From the NCBI RefSeq assembly GCF_000243735.2, contig NZ_AHMP02000003.1:2998001-3062000 (forward strand): a stretch of 64,000 nt of DNA, read 5' to 3'. The translations under genes and the position numbers were made by a program. The stretch's first letter is position 1; each line of letters opens with the position of its first letter. The notes beneath the pieces are model-generated. The model made no database searches. It was not told the origin of the DNA and saw only the letters and a list, made by a program, of their open reading frames with translations. Positions 38,222-48,840 of the stretch are shown here, one piece after another. The DNA is from Leptospira kmetyi serovar Malaysia str. Bejo-Iso9 (GTDB lineage Bacteria; Spirochaetota; Leptospiria; Leptospirales; Leptospiraceae).

Positions 38222-39778
38222 ATGTTAAGAAATTTATTTTTTTTCCTCTGTTTGATGGCTCATCCAGTATCTTCCACGAGTATAATTTTCCTTCCGGGTA
38301 AGGTGGAAGGAAATCTTCCCGCTACTTTGGAAAGAATCGATGACAGATCGCAAGAAATTTCCAAATTTGGGGCTTTTTACGCCAACCTACTGTTAAGAGC
38401 AAAAGTAGATACCACGGAAAGAATTCGAGATAAAGAAATTTTTTATAAATTCAAAAGTTCCCGTTACGGAAAAGAAGACTTCGCAAGAATTTGCTCCGAG
38501 TTATCCGTAGATTTTTTAGTCCGCGATGAAATTGGTTTTCAAAACAACATTTCTTTGGATCGTGCTGTTTATAATTGTACGCAGAGACAATTGGACGAAC
38601 TGCATCTTTCCGAAAAATCGGACCTTTTCTTTTTGATGCGATCTATGACGGAACGTTCGTTTCCTTGGATTCCTTCTAAACGAAAACAAAACACCACTGC
38701 AGTATCCAAAAAAACTGCAAGAGAATTGATCTTCGTAATCGATCTTTCTCCTTCTTTTCAAAGAGAAAGGGAAGAATGGGTTCAATTCGTAAAAAACGCT
38801 TCTTGGGATTCTATGACTGGGATTCGAATCGTTACGTTTTCCGAGGGAAAAGTTTCCGTTCTTCCCAAAGCAGGTTCTTTGGCGGAATTGAGAACGCAAA
38901 TCGGAAGTTTAAAATCCTTCGGTAAATCCAATTTGGACGATTTATCCGAAGCATTGATCAGCACGAAAAGAACTTTGATGCAGTCCGGTGCGCGTTCTCA
39001 AAGTCTTCAAGACATAATCATTCTTACCAACGCAAAAGGAAAAATCCCGAATCCGACTTTGGCTTCCGCGGTTCAAGATTTTCAATCCTCCGGATATAAA
39101 ATCCAAATGTTTACGGCTCCGTATTTTTCCTCGGCTCAAACTCAGTTTTATAAGGGAATTCTTCCCAAAGGAAATCTCTCTGAAATAACTTATTTCAGAA
39201 GAGTCAGCACGGCAAAGGATTCGAAAACTCTGTTGTTCCGAGGCAGACAGATTTATTTTACATATTCGGACGTTTCACCAAGTCAAATCCCGGTGGAATC
39301 CTCGCTCAATAAGGTTTCTTATTCGGGAAAATACTCGGAATCCGAATCGATCAATCCGCTCAATTTCACGGAAATTTATTCGGAACTGACGGGAGATAAG
39401 ATTCTCACCTCGGATTCTTTACAGGATAATCTTTCTTTTTTGCTTTCCCAAATTCTTTTTAAGGATGAATTTAAGGCGGAAGGCGGGACGGAAGTTTTGA
39501 TAAAATCCGGTGAAAAAGCGTTTTGGATTTCTTTACCGATCGGCGTCAAAACCCCGCAGGTCGACGAACAGATCGCCTATCAAACGACTTATGTTCCATC
39601 GGGAGGTTCCGTGGACGGTGTTTCGAACGTTGCAAATCTCACGGAATCGTATAAGGTTTCGCCTTCTCAGATTTTGGAATGTACTCCGATTCAGGTAAGA
39701 AATTATTTTCAAAATACGAATAAAAGTTCCTTTGATTGTATCGTCCGAGGTAAAGTTCTCCAGGTCAAAGGATTATAA
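38222..39778 (+). CDS. Periplasmic vWA-domain protein
   Basis: A 518-residue exported protein from the ATG at 38222 (MLRNLFFFLCLMAHPVSSTS); a GTG/ATG extension to 38162 adds a hydrophilic stretch and is less likely. Residues about 165-330 are a von Willebrand A domain with LIFVIDLSPSFQRE (metal motif DLSPS). The remainder is beta-rich and unassigned. A truncated NtrC-like ATPase starts 20 bases later, and the two are probably cotranscribed. AAA+ proteins and vWA proteins often work in pairs, though normally with MoxR-type ATPases in the cytoplasm. Confidence 0.72.
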   Translation: MLRNLFFFLCLMAHPVSSTSIIFLPGKVEGNLPATLERIDDRSQEISKFGAFYANLLLRAKVDTTERIRDKEIFYKFKSSRYGKEDFARICSELSVDFLVRDEIGFQNNISLDRAVYNCTQRQLDELHLSEKSDLFFLMRSMTERSFPWIPSKRKQNTTAVSKKTARELIFVIDLSPSFQREREEWVQFVKNASWDSMTGIRIVTFSEGKVSVLPKAGSLAELRTQIGSLKSFGKSNLDDLSEALISTKRTLMQSGARSQSLQDIIILTNAKGKIPNPTLASAVQDFQSSGYKIQMFTAPYFSSAQTQFYKGILPKGNLSEITYFRRVSTAKDSKTLLFRGRQIYFTYSDVSPSQIPVESSLNKVSYSGKYSESESINPLNFTEIYSELTGDKILTSDSLQDNLSFLLSQILFKDEFKAEGGTEVLIKSGEKAFWISLPIGVKTPQVDEQIAYQTTYVPSGGSVDGVSNVANLTESYKVSPSQILECTPIQVRNYFQNTNKSSFDCIVRGKVLQVKGL

Positions 39779-40651
39779 TCTTCGCAAAGGGATCCCATTT
39801 GAATGCCGAAGAACATATTTTCATAAGCAACGCCTCCAACTCGGTTAAGATTTTAAATCGATTGAAGTCGTTGTCTCAGAACAATCTGCCCGTTTTCGTT
39901 ACGGGAGGACCGGGCACGGGAAAAACCTTCGTTATCAATCTCATCGCAAGTTTATCGGGGGAGAATCCTCGCGTTCTCGTTTTGGATTCGGATCATATCG
40001 AAAACGAAAAAACCTTGGAGTCCATTCTTTCCAAAGGTGAGAATACGTACTTCGTCTTTAAGGATTTTTCGAATTTCCCGAAGGAGATCCAAGCGTTTCT
40101 GCTGAAAAAAATCAGGGAAAACCAAAACGAATCAAATTCCGCGGCGTCGTCGCGTTTCATTTTTCTTTCCGGCAAAGAATGGAAACAAAAGCTCGAAGCC
40201 GGACAAATCTTAGAATCTCTTTATTTCGAAATCTCTAATTTTCGTTTGGATCTTCCCGATCTTCGGGAAAGAAAGGAAGACATTCCTCTTTTGATTAAAC
40301 ACTTTTTGGAAATACTTTCCGAAAAACACAAACGCAAAGAAATCCGATTGAGCGAAAAACTATATCAGCTTTTGCTAAATTACGATTTTCCCGGAAACGT
40401 AAGACAACTGAAGAATCTTTTGGAAAGTATGGTTTCTTTGTTTGCGGTTCGGATGCTCGACGTAAAACATTTGCCCCCGCAGATGTTCGAAACCTCGTAT
40501 GTTTATTCGGAGTTTATAGAAGTCAAAACCGGAATTCCCTTAAAGGATTACGAACGGGAAATCATCAAAAAAAATCTGATCTTAGTGAACGGAAACCGCG
40601 AAAAGGCCGCGAAGATCCTCGGAATCTCCGAAAGAACGATTTACAGAAAGA

Positions 40652-41740
<1,089 letters not shown>

Positions 41741-41826
41741 GATTGTTCGATCGAAAACGGTTTGAACCGGTTAAAAAACCGGAAGAATCGTTTAAGCTAA
41801 AGAATCGATTCTCCGAAGATTAGAAT

Positions 41827-42042
41827 ATGAATATCAGCTCCGGAGTCCAGAGGATTTCTTACCCAAACGAGGCTTTGACGTACGTAAGTCCGGCTCGTAT
41901 GGGCGGAAAAATCCAGGCCGTGGAACCGATTCGTCGCGAAGATTTTAACCCCGATCGTAGCTTGGGCGGAAAAAGTCTTTCTTCTCCTCCGAAAGAATCG
42001 ACGCCGACCACACGCGGAAGTCTGATCGATTTCTACGCGTGA
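41827..42042 (+). CDS. Small hypothetical protein
   Basis: A 71-residue frame ([19 protein letters not shown]...) with a Pro/Ser-rich second half ending [10 protein letters not shown] recognise no family, and the ribosome-binding site is poor. It lies in the gap between holA and maf and overlaps the maf 3' end by ten bases. The ordinary composition supports a real gene only moderately. Confidence 0.45.
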   Translation: MNISSGVQRISYPNEALTYVSPARMGGKIQAVEPIRREDFNPDRSLGGKSLSSPPKESTPTTRGSLIDFYA

Positions 42043-42596
42043 TTTCCTTTTAAATATTTTTTCCAAAGTCCGTGGTATTGAAAAAACATTCTCAATGGAA
42101 ACCCGAGAATGTTCGTATAAGAACCGTCATACGATAACACCGGTCCTTCCTCGTCTTGAACTCCGTAACTTCCCGCTTTGTCAAAGGGAGAATATTTTTC
42201 AACGTATTGCCGAATTTGATCGCGGTTCCATTCCTGAAAACGAACTCGGGAAGAATCGAACGCAAACTGTTCGAGTCCTTGATCGTATATTCCTAATCCG
42301 GAATACACGATATGCGTTTTGCCGGATAATCTTCCCAACATTTCCATCGCTTCGGGAAAGTTTTCGGGTTTCTGGAGAATGGAATTTTCATAAACCACGA
42401 TCGTATCGCAGGAAATCAGAAATTCTTCCTCGGATCTTGTGCCTAACTTGGCCAAGGTGATTCTTTTTAAATATTCAAGAGGACTTTCTCCGTGAAGGGA
42501 ACTTTCGTCCACGTCCTCGGGCTCCACTCTAAAATCCAGATCCAGGGATTCTAAGATGTGCTTTCTCCGCGGAGATCTGGATCTGAGGACGATCAT
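42033..42596 (-). CDS. maf: Maf-like nucleoside triphosphate pyrophosphatase
   Basis: Hydrolyses non-canonical or modified NTPs. A 187-residue protein from the ATG at 42596 ([18 protein letters not shown]). The SxR motif (RSRSPRR), [25 protein letters not shown], the [12 protein letters not shown] segment and [11 protein letters not shown] are Maf hallmarks. The longer open frame to 42794 lies within the opposing gene's start and is not used. Confidence 0.93.
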   Translation of the reverse strand: MIVLRSRSPRRKHILESLDLDFRVEPEDVDESSLHGESPLEYLKRITLAKLGTRSEEEFLISCDTIVVYENSILQKPENFPEAMEMLGRLSGKTHIVYSGLGIYDQGLEQFAFDSSRVRFQEWNRDQIRQYVEKYSPFDKAGSYGVQDEEGPVLSYDGSYTNILGFPLRMFFQYHGLWKKYLKGNHA

Positions 42597-42656
42597 AGAT
42601 CCACAGTTTGAGAAAAGCCTTGCTTTGCACCCGTTTTCCTGCCGATATTGGTAGGG

Positions 42657-43562
42657 ATGAAAGAGAATCAGCGAACCTTGCGGAACAAAATCGAATTCGG
42701 AATTTTTGTCCTTTTTCTGATCGGAGACGTTTCGATTTTTTCTCAAACGGCTCCGAACGAATCCAAGGATTCGAAAGAAAAACAAAAGATTCAATCCGAC
42801 CGGGAATTGATCGAAACCGGGAAGTTGGAATCGATTCGTAAAAAAGCCTATCTCGGGTTGAAAGGAATTCGCGTTTCGCTTTTAAACTTCGGTAAAAAAC
42901 AGGATCTCGATAAACTCGCAAACGACTACGGACAAGCCGAAACTCTTTATCTCAAAGCGGAGTACGGAAACGCCACGACCGCGTTCGAAAATATTTTCAA
43001 AACGATCGTTCCCTTGGAAGAAACGATTCGCAAGGACTACGAGAATCGATCCGTTCAGCTCGGGCAGGAATTGGCGCCTCAGATCGTCTCGATCCGTTTG
43101 GACGAAAAAAATAAAAACCGTTCCATTCTTCCCGTATTAGAAAAATATTATACTCGTTTCGGTGAAACTTCCAAAACCGCGACCAAGGATTTGGAAAAAG
43201 GAGAACGAACATCCGCGCTTTATTATCAAAGACAATCCTTGCTCGCGTTGTATCAAGCGAAGATATTGCTGGGAAAGAGCGAGGATTCTTCGCTTTCTCT
43301 TTCCGATAAAATTTCCAAAAATAAAATCCTCGAAACCGATTATCTCAAACCGGAAGAATTGATTTATTGGGACGACGCCGAAGGAAGATTGAATTCTGAA
43401 GCGGAAGAAGAAAGAAAAAAGGATCGGGCAAAAACCTTAAAGTCCTACGAATGGAGATTGGGAATTTCCTCCGGTAAACTACAGAAAGAAAACGAACCGA
43501 AAGGACAGGAGCCGACTTCCGGTCCTTCCAATTCTCCGAGTTCGAATAAAACAAAACCGTAA
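42657..43562 (+). CDS. Exported helical protein of unknown function
   Basis: A 301-residue protein with a signal segment ([18 protein letters not shown]). The mature part is highly charged and helical with a TPR-like spacing ([41 protein letters not shown]) and a Pro/Ser-rich tail. No family recognised. An alternative TTG start at 42648 adds three residues. It sits immediately before a small lipoprotein gene, so they may act together in the periplasm. Confidence 0.65.
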   Translation: MKENQRTLRNKIEFGIFVLFLIGDVSIFSQTAPNESKDSKEKQKIQSDRELIETGKLESIRKKAYLGLKGIRVSLLNFGKKQDLDKLANDYGQAETLYLKAEYGNATTAFENIFKTIVPLEETIRKDYENRSVQLGQELAPQIVSIRLDEKNKNRSILPVLEKYYTRFGETSKTATKDLEKGERTSALYYQRQSLLALYQAKILLGKSEDSSLSLSDKISKNKILETDYLKPEELIYWDDAEGRLNSEAEEERKKDRAKTLKSYEWRLGISSGKLQKENEPKGQEPTSGPSNSPSSNKTKP

Positions 43563-43576
43563 TATTGAATAAACGT

Positions 43577-44065
43577 ATGATTCTTTTTCGTAACAGCAAA
43601 CTTTGGATTTTGTTTTTGATTCTTTTCGTTTTCTCTTCTTGTAGAAGGGGAAGTTTCGATCGAGTCAAAGAATCCAGTTTTCAATATCTCTGCAAAGAAT
43701 ATCTTCTATTCTGCGACAAGATCGTCGCTAAAATCGATATGTTCGATTGCGATCCTTTGCACAATACGTATGAAAGCGACGGCGCGCATTATATCAATCG
43801 GGAAGTTCTCGTCGACGATCTGACCGTTGAAAAAGAGGAAAAGAGAACGGAAATCTTCGATCCGTACTCGGAAAAAAAACCTAAAAAAGAAAAAACAAAG
43901 GACACAAGTTCGGACTTCGGAAAAAACATTCGAATCGATTCCCGCAAACTGATTCGAACCTTCGATACGGAGCGCGGAAAAAAACCGGCCATAGGCAACG
44001 GCGGAGAATCCATCGGAGAGATCCGTCCTTGTTATCCGGTGAAACCACAATACAATCAGGAGTAA
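43577..44065 (+). CDS. Putative lipoprotein
   Basis: A 162-residue lipoprotein: MILFRNSKLWILFLILFVFSSC with lipobox FSSC. The mature protein is charged with a Lys/Glu stretch (EKKPKKEKTKDTSSD) and no recognised domain. An alternative TTG at 43565 adds MNKR. It is part of a row of plus-strand genes (42657-45440). Confidence 0.62.
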   Translation: MILFRNSKLWILFLILFVFSSCRRGSFDRVKESSFQYLCKEYLLFCDKIVAKIDMFDCDPLHNTYESDGAHYINREVLVDDLTVEKEEKRTEIFDPYSEKKPKKEKTKDTSSDFGKNIRIDSRKLIRTFDTERGKKPAIGNGGESIGEIRPCYPVKPQYNQE

Positions 44066-44069
44066 TACA

Positions 44070-44813
44070 TTGAGCGATTTATTTAACGTAAAAGGTAAAA
44101 CCGTTTTGGTTACGGGTTCCACGCGCGGAATCGGAAGACATTTTGCGGAAGGTTTTAAAAACGCAGGTGCGATCGTTTACGGAACGGGCTCTTCCGAAGA
44201 ATCGATCAAAAAATTCGAGGGCTCGAGAATCAAAGGTTTTGCCGCGGACATTCGTCAGCCGGACGTGATGGCTCCGATCATAGAATCCATCGTCAAAGAA
44301 CACGGAAAATTGGATGTGCTCGTGAACAACGCAGGAATCGCTTCGAATAAACCGGCCGCATTTTTAAAAGAAGACGAAATCGAATCCATCATCCAGACGA
44401 ATTTTACCGGTGTGTTTCGGGCTTGTGCGGCTTACTATAAGATTCATAAAAAGAAGGGCGGGAATATTATCAATATTGCATCTATTCTCGGGATGAGAGG
44501 AACCAAATTTGCATCGGTTTATTCGGGAACCAAAGGCGCGGTGATCAACATGACTCGAGCGCTCGCTGTGGAATGGATCGGCTCCGGTTATCGAGTGAAC
44601 GCGATTTGTCCTGGCTTTATCGATACCGATATGACCGAAATGATTAAAGAAAAACCCGATGTTATGGAACAGATGCTAAACGCGATTCCTATGGGAAGAT
44701 TGGGAAAACCGGAGGATTTAGTCGGTGCGGCGATTTTTTTTGCAAGCGACGCTTCCGCCTATGTCACCGGGCAAACGATCGTAGTCGACGGAGGAATCAC
44801 CGCGGGACTCTAA
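44070..44813 (+). CDS. SDR family oxidoreductase (FabG-like)
   Basis: A 247-residue NAD(P)H-dependent short-chain dehydrogenase. VTGSTRGIGRHFAEGF is the cofactor loop, NNAG the second motif, and YSGTK carries the catalytic Tyr-Lys pair; the C-terminus GQTIVVDGGITAGL is classical. Closest to FabG/acetoacetyl-CoA reductases, but the substrate is not determined. TTG start with AGGAG upstream; five bases after the lipoprotein gene. Confidence 0.87.
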   Translation: MSDLFNVKGKTVLVTGSTRGIGRHFAEGFKNAGAIVYGTGSSEESIKKFEGSRIKGFAADIRQPDVMAPIIESIVKEHGKLDVLVNNAGIASNKPAAFLKEDEIESIIQTNFTGVFRACAAYYKIHKKKGGNIINIASILGMRGTKFASVYSGTKGAVINMTRALAVEWIGSGYRVNAICPGFIDTDMTEMIKEKPDVMEQMLNAIPMGRLGKPEDLVGAAIFFASDASAYVTGQTIVVDGGITAGL

Positions 44814-44831
44814 AAAAGAGTCTAATCAATA

Positions 44832-45440
44832 ATGATTCTTTCCTTACACCCGATGAATCCGGAAAAAAGAAAACTCCAACAGATTTCCGAAAAACTGTTG
44901 GAGGGGAAAGTCTATATATTTCCGACCGATACGGTTTACGCTTTGGTGGCGGATTCTCAATCGAAACCGGGTGTGGAAAAATTATACGAACTGAAGAATA
45001 TTCCGAGGAACCAACCGCTTTCCTTGCTTTGTCCGAGTATCTCTGTCGCCTCCAATTACATCGAACATCTTCCGAACGACGCGTTTCGGTTGATGAAAAA
45101 AATAACACCCGGTCCTTTTACTTTCATTACGCGCGCGAACAAACATCTTCCCCGCGTTTCCTTTTCCAACCAAAAAGAAAAACAAATCGGAATCCGAATT
45201 CCCGACGCGGTTTACTTGCAGGAATTGATGAAGATTCATCCGAATCCTTTGACGTCGACCTCGGTTTTTGCAAATGACGAATTTATCATCGAAGTGGAAT
45301 CCCTGGAAGAAATTTACGGAAAACGAGTAGAAGGTATCGTAGACGGCGGAATCGTAGAAGTCGAACTTTCCACGATTCTCGACGTTACCGAAGACAAGAT
45401 GATCGTTGTCCGAGAAGGCAAAGGCGCCGAACTTTTATAA
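44832..45440 (+). CDS. tsaC: Sua5/YrdC-like threonylcarbamoyl-AMP synthase
   Basis: A 202-residue YrdC-fold protein: KVYIFPTDTVYALVADSQS, YELKNIPRNQPLSLLCPS (KxR region), ITPGPFTFITRANKHLPR and LTSTSVFANDE. First step of t6A37 tRNA modification: makes threonylcarbamoyl-AMP. The partners tsaE and tsaB are also in the window (59-60 kb). The C-terminal GIVDGGIVEVELSTILDVTED is the YrdC end. It lacks the Sua5 extension. Confidence 0.87.
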   Translation: MILSLHPMNPEKRKLQQISEKLLEGKVYIFPTDTVYALVADSQSKPGVEKLYELKNIPRNQPLSLLCPSISVASNYIEHLPNDAFRLMKKITPGPFTFITRANKHLPRVSFSNQKEKQIGIRIPDAVYLQELMKIHPNPLTSTSVFANDEFIIEVESLEEIYGKRVEGIVDGGIVEVELSTILDVTEDKMIVVREGKGAELL

Positions 45441-45581
45441 GTTCGATTCTCCAAAAAATATTAGGAAATTTATTTCAATCCGAAACTCTGCCTGAAAAAG
45501 AGTACTGAAATTAAGAACTGTTTCGTCTCTTTTTAATACGACATCGGTATTTAATTCCGTTTTCCAGGGGCGCGTTTTAGT

Positions 45582-47261
45582 ATGAATCGTTTTCTTATTC
45601 TTCTTTGCGCTCTTCCATTTCTCAGTCATTGCGCCATTAAATCTATGGAGAACGCCTGCGATCTCTCCGGTTCTCTTTTTTACAAATCCGAGATCGTGAA
45701 CTTTATTTTTACCGGCGGGCAAGCGAGCGTTTGCGGGCTCAGTTCCAGTTTACCGAAGGCGACCATTCTCAACATAAAAGACAAGGGACGTTTGAACTCG
45801 GGATTCTTAATCGGAGAAATGGATTCTTCCGTGGAAGGGGTTCAAGTGGCTTTGGACGACGGTCCGTTTTTGGATGCACAAAGTTCGGGAATCCAGTGGA
45901 AGTTTCAACTTCCCGCCGCCGGAGTTCCGTCGACCATTCCTTCTACGGGAGTTTGGAAAGAATGGAGTTTGCACACGATTTCGATTCGTACGAAATTGAG
46001 AGGTTCCTTCTCGTTTCCCTTAACGATCAAAATTCAAAAGGGTTTGAATAAAGATATAAACGGCGATGGTTATCCGGACGCGTTGATCGGTTCACAAGCC
46101 TCAAGTCGAGTAAGAGCCTACCTTTCTCTCGGAAAATCGAAAGCCTTGAATTCAGCTCCGGTTACACTGATAACCGGTGCGGGTGGTTTCGGTTATTCCG
46201 TTAAATTGGGAGACGTCGACGGAGACGGATATGCGGATGCGTTGGTCGGAAGTGCGACCAACACGTTTGCGGTTTATCTTGCAGATTCGAGTACGGGCGG
46301 ACTTTTTACAACTGCGATCAGTTCGTTCTCCATCGGTACCGGCGGACTTTTGAATGTGGAAATGGGCGACATGAACGGCGACGGTTTTTCAGACGTTCTG
46401 ATCGGCGCGACTTACGATTTAGGAAACGTAGGTCGTCTTTATTTATACAAGTCAAACGGAGTCGTTTCACAAGGTATCACTTTCAGTCAGCAGATTAGCA
46501 ACCCCGGACTTGCGGGAAGTACGCAATTTTTCGGTTATGCGGTTGCGATGGGAGATGTGAACGGAGACGGTTTATCGGATGTCATTTCCGGCTCGGTCGG
46601 TTCGAGTCAGCTCGGAGCTACGTTCGTTTTTCTTGCACAAAGCGGAGGAACGTACGCCGCTTATTCACAAACGATTCCCGGTACTGTTTCCAACCAATGG
46701 TACGCAAATGCCGCGACTACGGTCGATATAAACCAGGACGGATTAGCGGACGCCGCGATCGGAGCTTATCAAGAAGCGGGCACGGGCCGAGTGTATTCTT
46801 ATTTGTCCAATGGAAGTACTTTGATCGGCGCGATCAACAGTCCCGTTGTAGGATTGAGCGGATCGACGACCGGAACGACGGTAGCGGCCGGAGATTTGAA
46901 CGGAGACGGTCTATCGGATCTTTTTGCGGGAGGTTACGCGTACACAGCGACTTATCCGAATCAAGGCGTCGTATTAACGTTCTTATCCGACGGTAACCCG
47001 AACGGTTTTCTAAATTCTTATCTCAATCTTTTGACTGAACCCGTCAGCATGGGCGAAATGGGAATGGGGCTCGCATCGGCCGACATCAACGGAGACGGCT
47101 TCAGCGACGTTTTGATCGGCGCCTCCAATTCCGTGGGCGGATCGAATTTGGGAACCGTTTATCTTTATATCTCCGATGGAGCGGGAGGTTACATCACCGC
47201 TCCGCAGATTTTCAACGATCCCGATGTGAACGGAGCTTTCGGAATTTCAGTCGACCTTTGA
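45582..47261 (+). CDS. FG-GAP/VCBS-repeat lipoprotein (beta-propeller)
   Basis: A 559-residue lipoprotein (signal MNRFLILLCALPFLSHC). Seven repeats carry Ca-binding loops of the DxNGDG type (DINGDGYPDALIG, DVDGDGYADALVG, DMNGDGFSDVLIG, DVNGDGLSDVISG, DINQDGLADAAIG, DLNGDGLSDLFAG, DINGDGFSDVLIG), which predicts a seven-bladed integrin-alpha-like propeller. The first 170 residues are different. Such proteins are often on the outer surface and bind ligands, but nothing defines one here. Confidence 0.85.
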   Translation: MNRFLILLCALPFLSHCAIKSMENACDLSGSLFYKSEIVNFIFTGGQASVCGLSSSLPKATILNIKDKGRLNSGFLIGEMDSSVEGVQVALDDGPFLDAQSSGIQWKFQLPAAGVPSTIPSTGVWKEWSLHTISIRTKLRGSFSFPLTIKIQKGLNKDINGDGYPDALIGSQASSRVRAYLSLGKSKALNSAPVTLITGAGGFGYSVKLGDVDGDGYADALVGSATNTFAVYLADSSTGGLFTTAISSFSIGTGGLLNVEMGDMNGDGFSDVLIGATYDLGNVGRLYLYKSNGVVSQGITFSQQISNPGLAGSTQFFGYAVAMGDVNGDGLSDVISGSVGSSQLGATFVFLAQSGGTYAAYSQTIPGTVSNQWYANAATTVDINQDGLADAAIGAYQEAGTGRVYSYLSNGSTLIGAINSPVVGLSGSTTGTTVAAGDLNGDGLSDLFAGGYAYTATYPNQGVVLTFLSDGNPNGFLNSYLNLLTEPVSMGEMGMGLASADINGDGFSDVLIGASNSVGGSNLGTVYLYISDGAGGYITAPQIFNDPDVNGAFGISVDL

Positions 47262-47618
47262 TTATCGAATCTGTTTCTTCCATTCTTCTTCTTTAAAACC
47301 CACAAAACCGAAACCGTCTCCGAGAACGAAGGGACGTTTTACGAGATTTCCGTTTTTGGAAAGAAGTTCCAATTGTTCGTCGAGCGACATGGAACCGAGT
47401 TTGTCTTTAAGACCCAATTCTTTGTAATCGCCGCCGGAAGTGTTGAAGAGTTTTTTCGATTCGTTTCCGACATATTTGAGCATCGTTTTGAGTTCGGTTT
47501 TTTTAGGAGGAGTTTCGCGGATCGGAAGAACTTCCAATTCCACTTTTTTTCCGGAAAGGAATTTGAGCGCGTTCCTGCACGTAGAACAGTTTTTGTATTC
47601 GTAAACTTTTAGTTTCAA
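47262..47618 (-). CDS. ArsC/Spx/MgsR family thioredoxin-fold protein
   Basis: A 118-residue protein with a CSTC redox motif (YKNCSTCRNALKFL) and PIRETPPKKTEL, NTSGGDYKELGLKDK and VKRPFVLGDGFGFVGF typical of the ArsC-like Spx/YffB group. Spx and MgsR bind RNA polymerase in Firmicutes; outside them members are often of unknown function. TTG start with GGGAGA upstream. Confidence 0.83.
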   Translation of the reverse strand: MKLKVYEYKNCSTCRNALKFLSGKKVELEVLPIRETPPKKTELKTMLKYVGNESKKLFNTSGGDYKELGLKDKLGSMSLDEQLELLSKNGNLVKRPFVLGDGFGFVGFKEEEWKKQIR

Positions 47619-47796
47619 GATGATTCTCCCATTCCGAAACTCTTCGATTCCCTCGAACGGTCAAGTTTTCCGAAAATTCTTTTGAGAAAGGGAGAATCCG
47701 TTCTTTCCGTCCTACAAAATTCTTCCTTTTGGTTAAAAATCTTTTCGTTGAAATGCCTCGTTTTAACCGATAGGATTCTTACAGGTAGTCTCGGAC

Positions 47797-48774
<978 letters not shown>

Positions 48775-48840
48775 TCTAAATTTCCGTTTTTGGAAAGAAA
48801 TTTCTTTCGTTTTGAATCCTCCTCAATGGAATCTGTCGGC

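Noticed and set aside
43706..44122. 138-residue minus-strand reading frame
   Set aside because: Antisense to a lipoprotein gene with clear signal peptide and to the SDR start.
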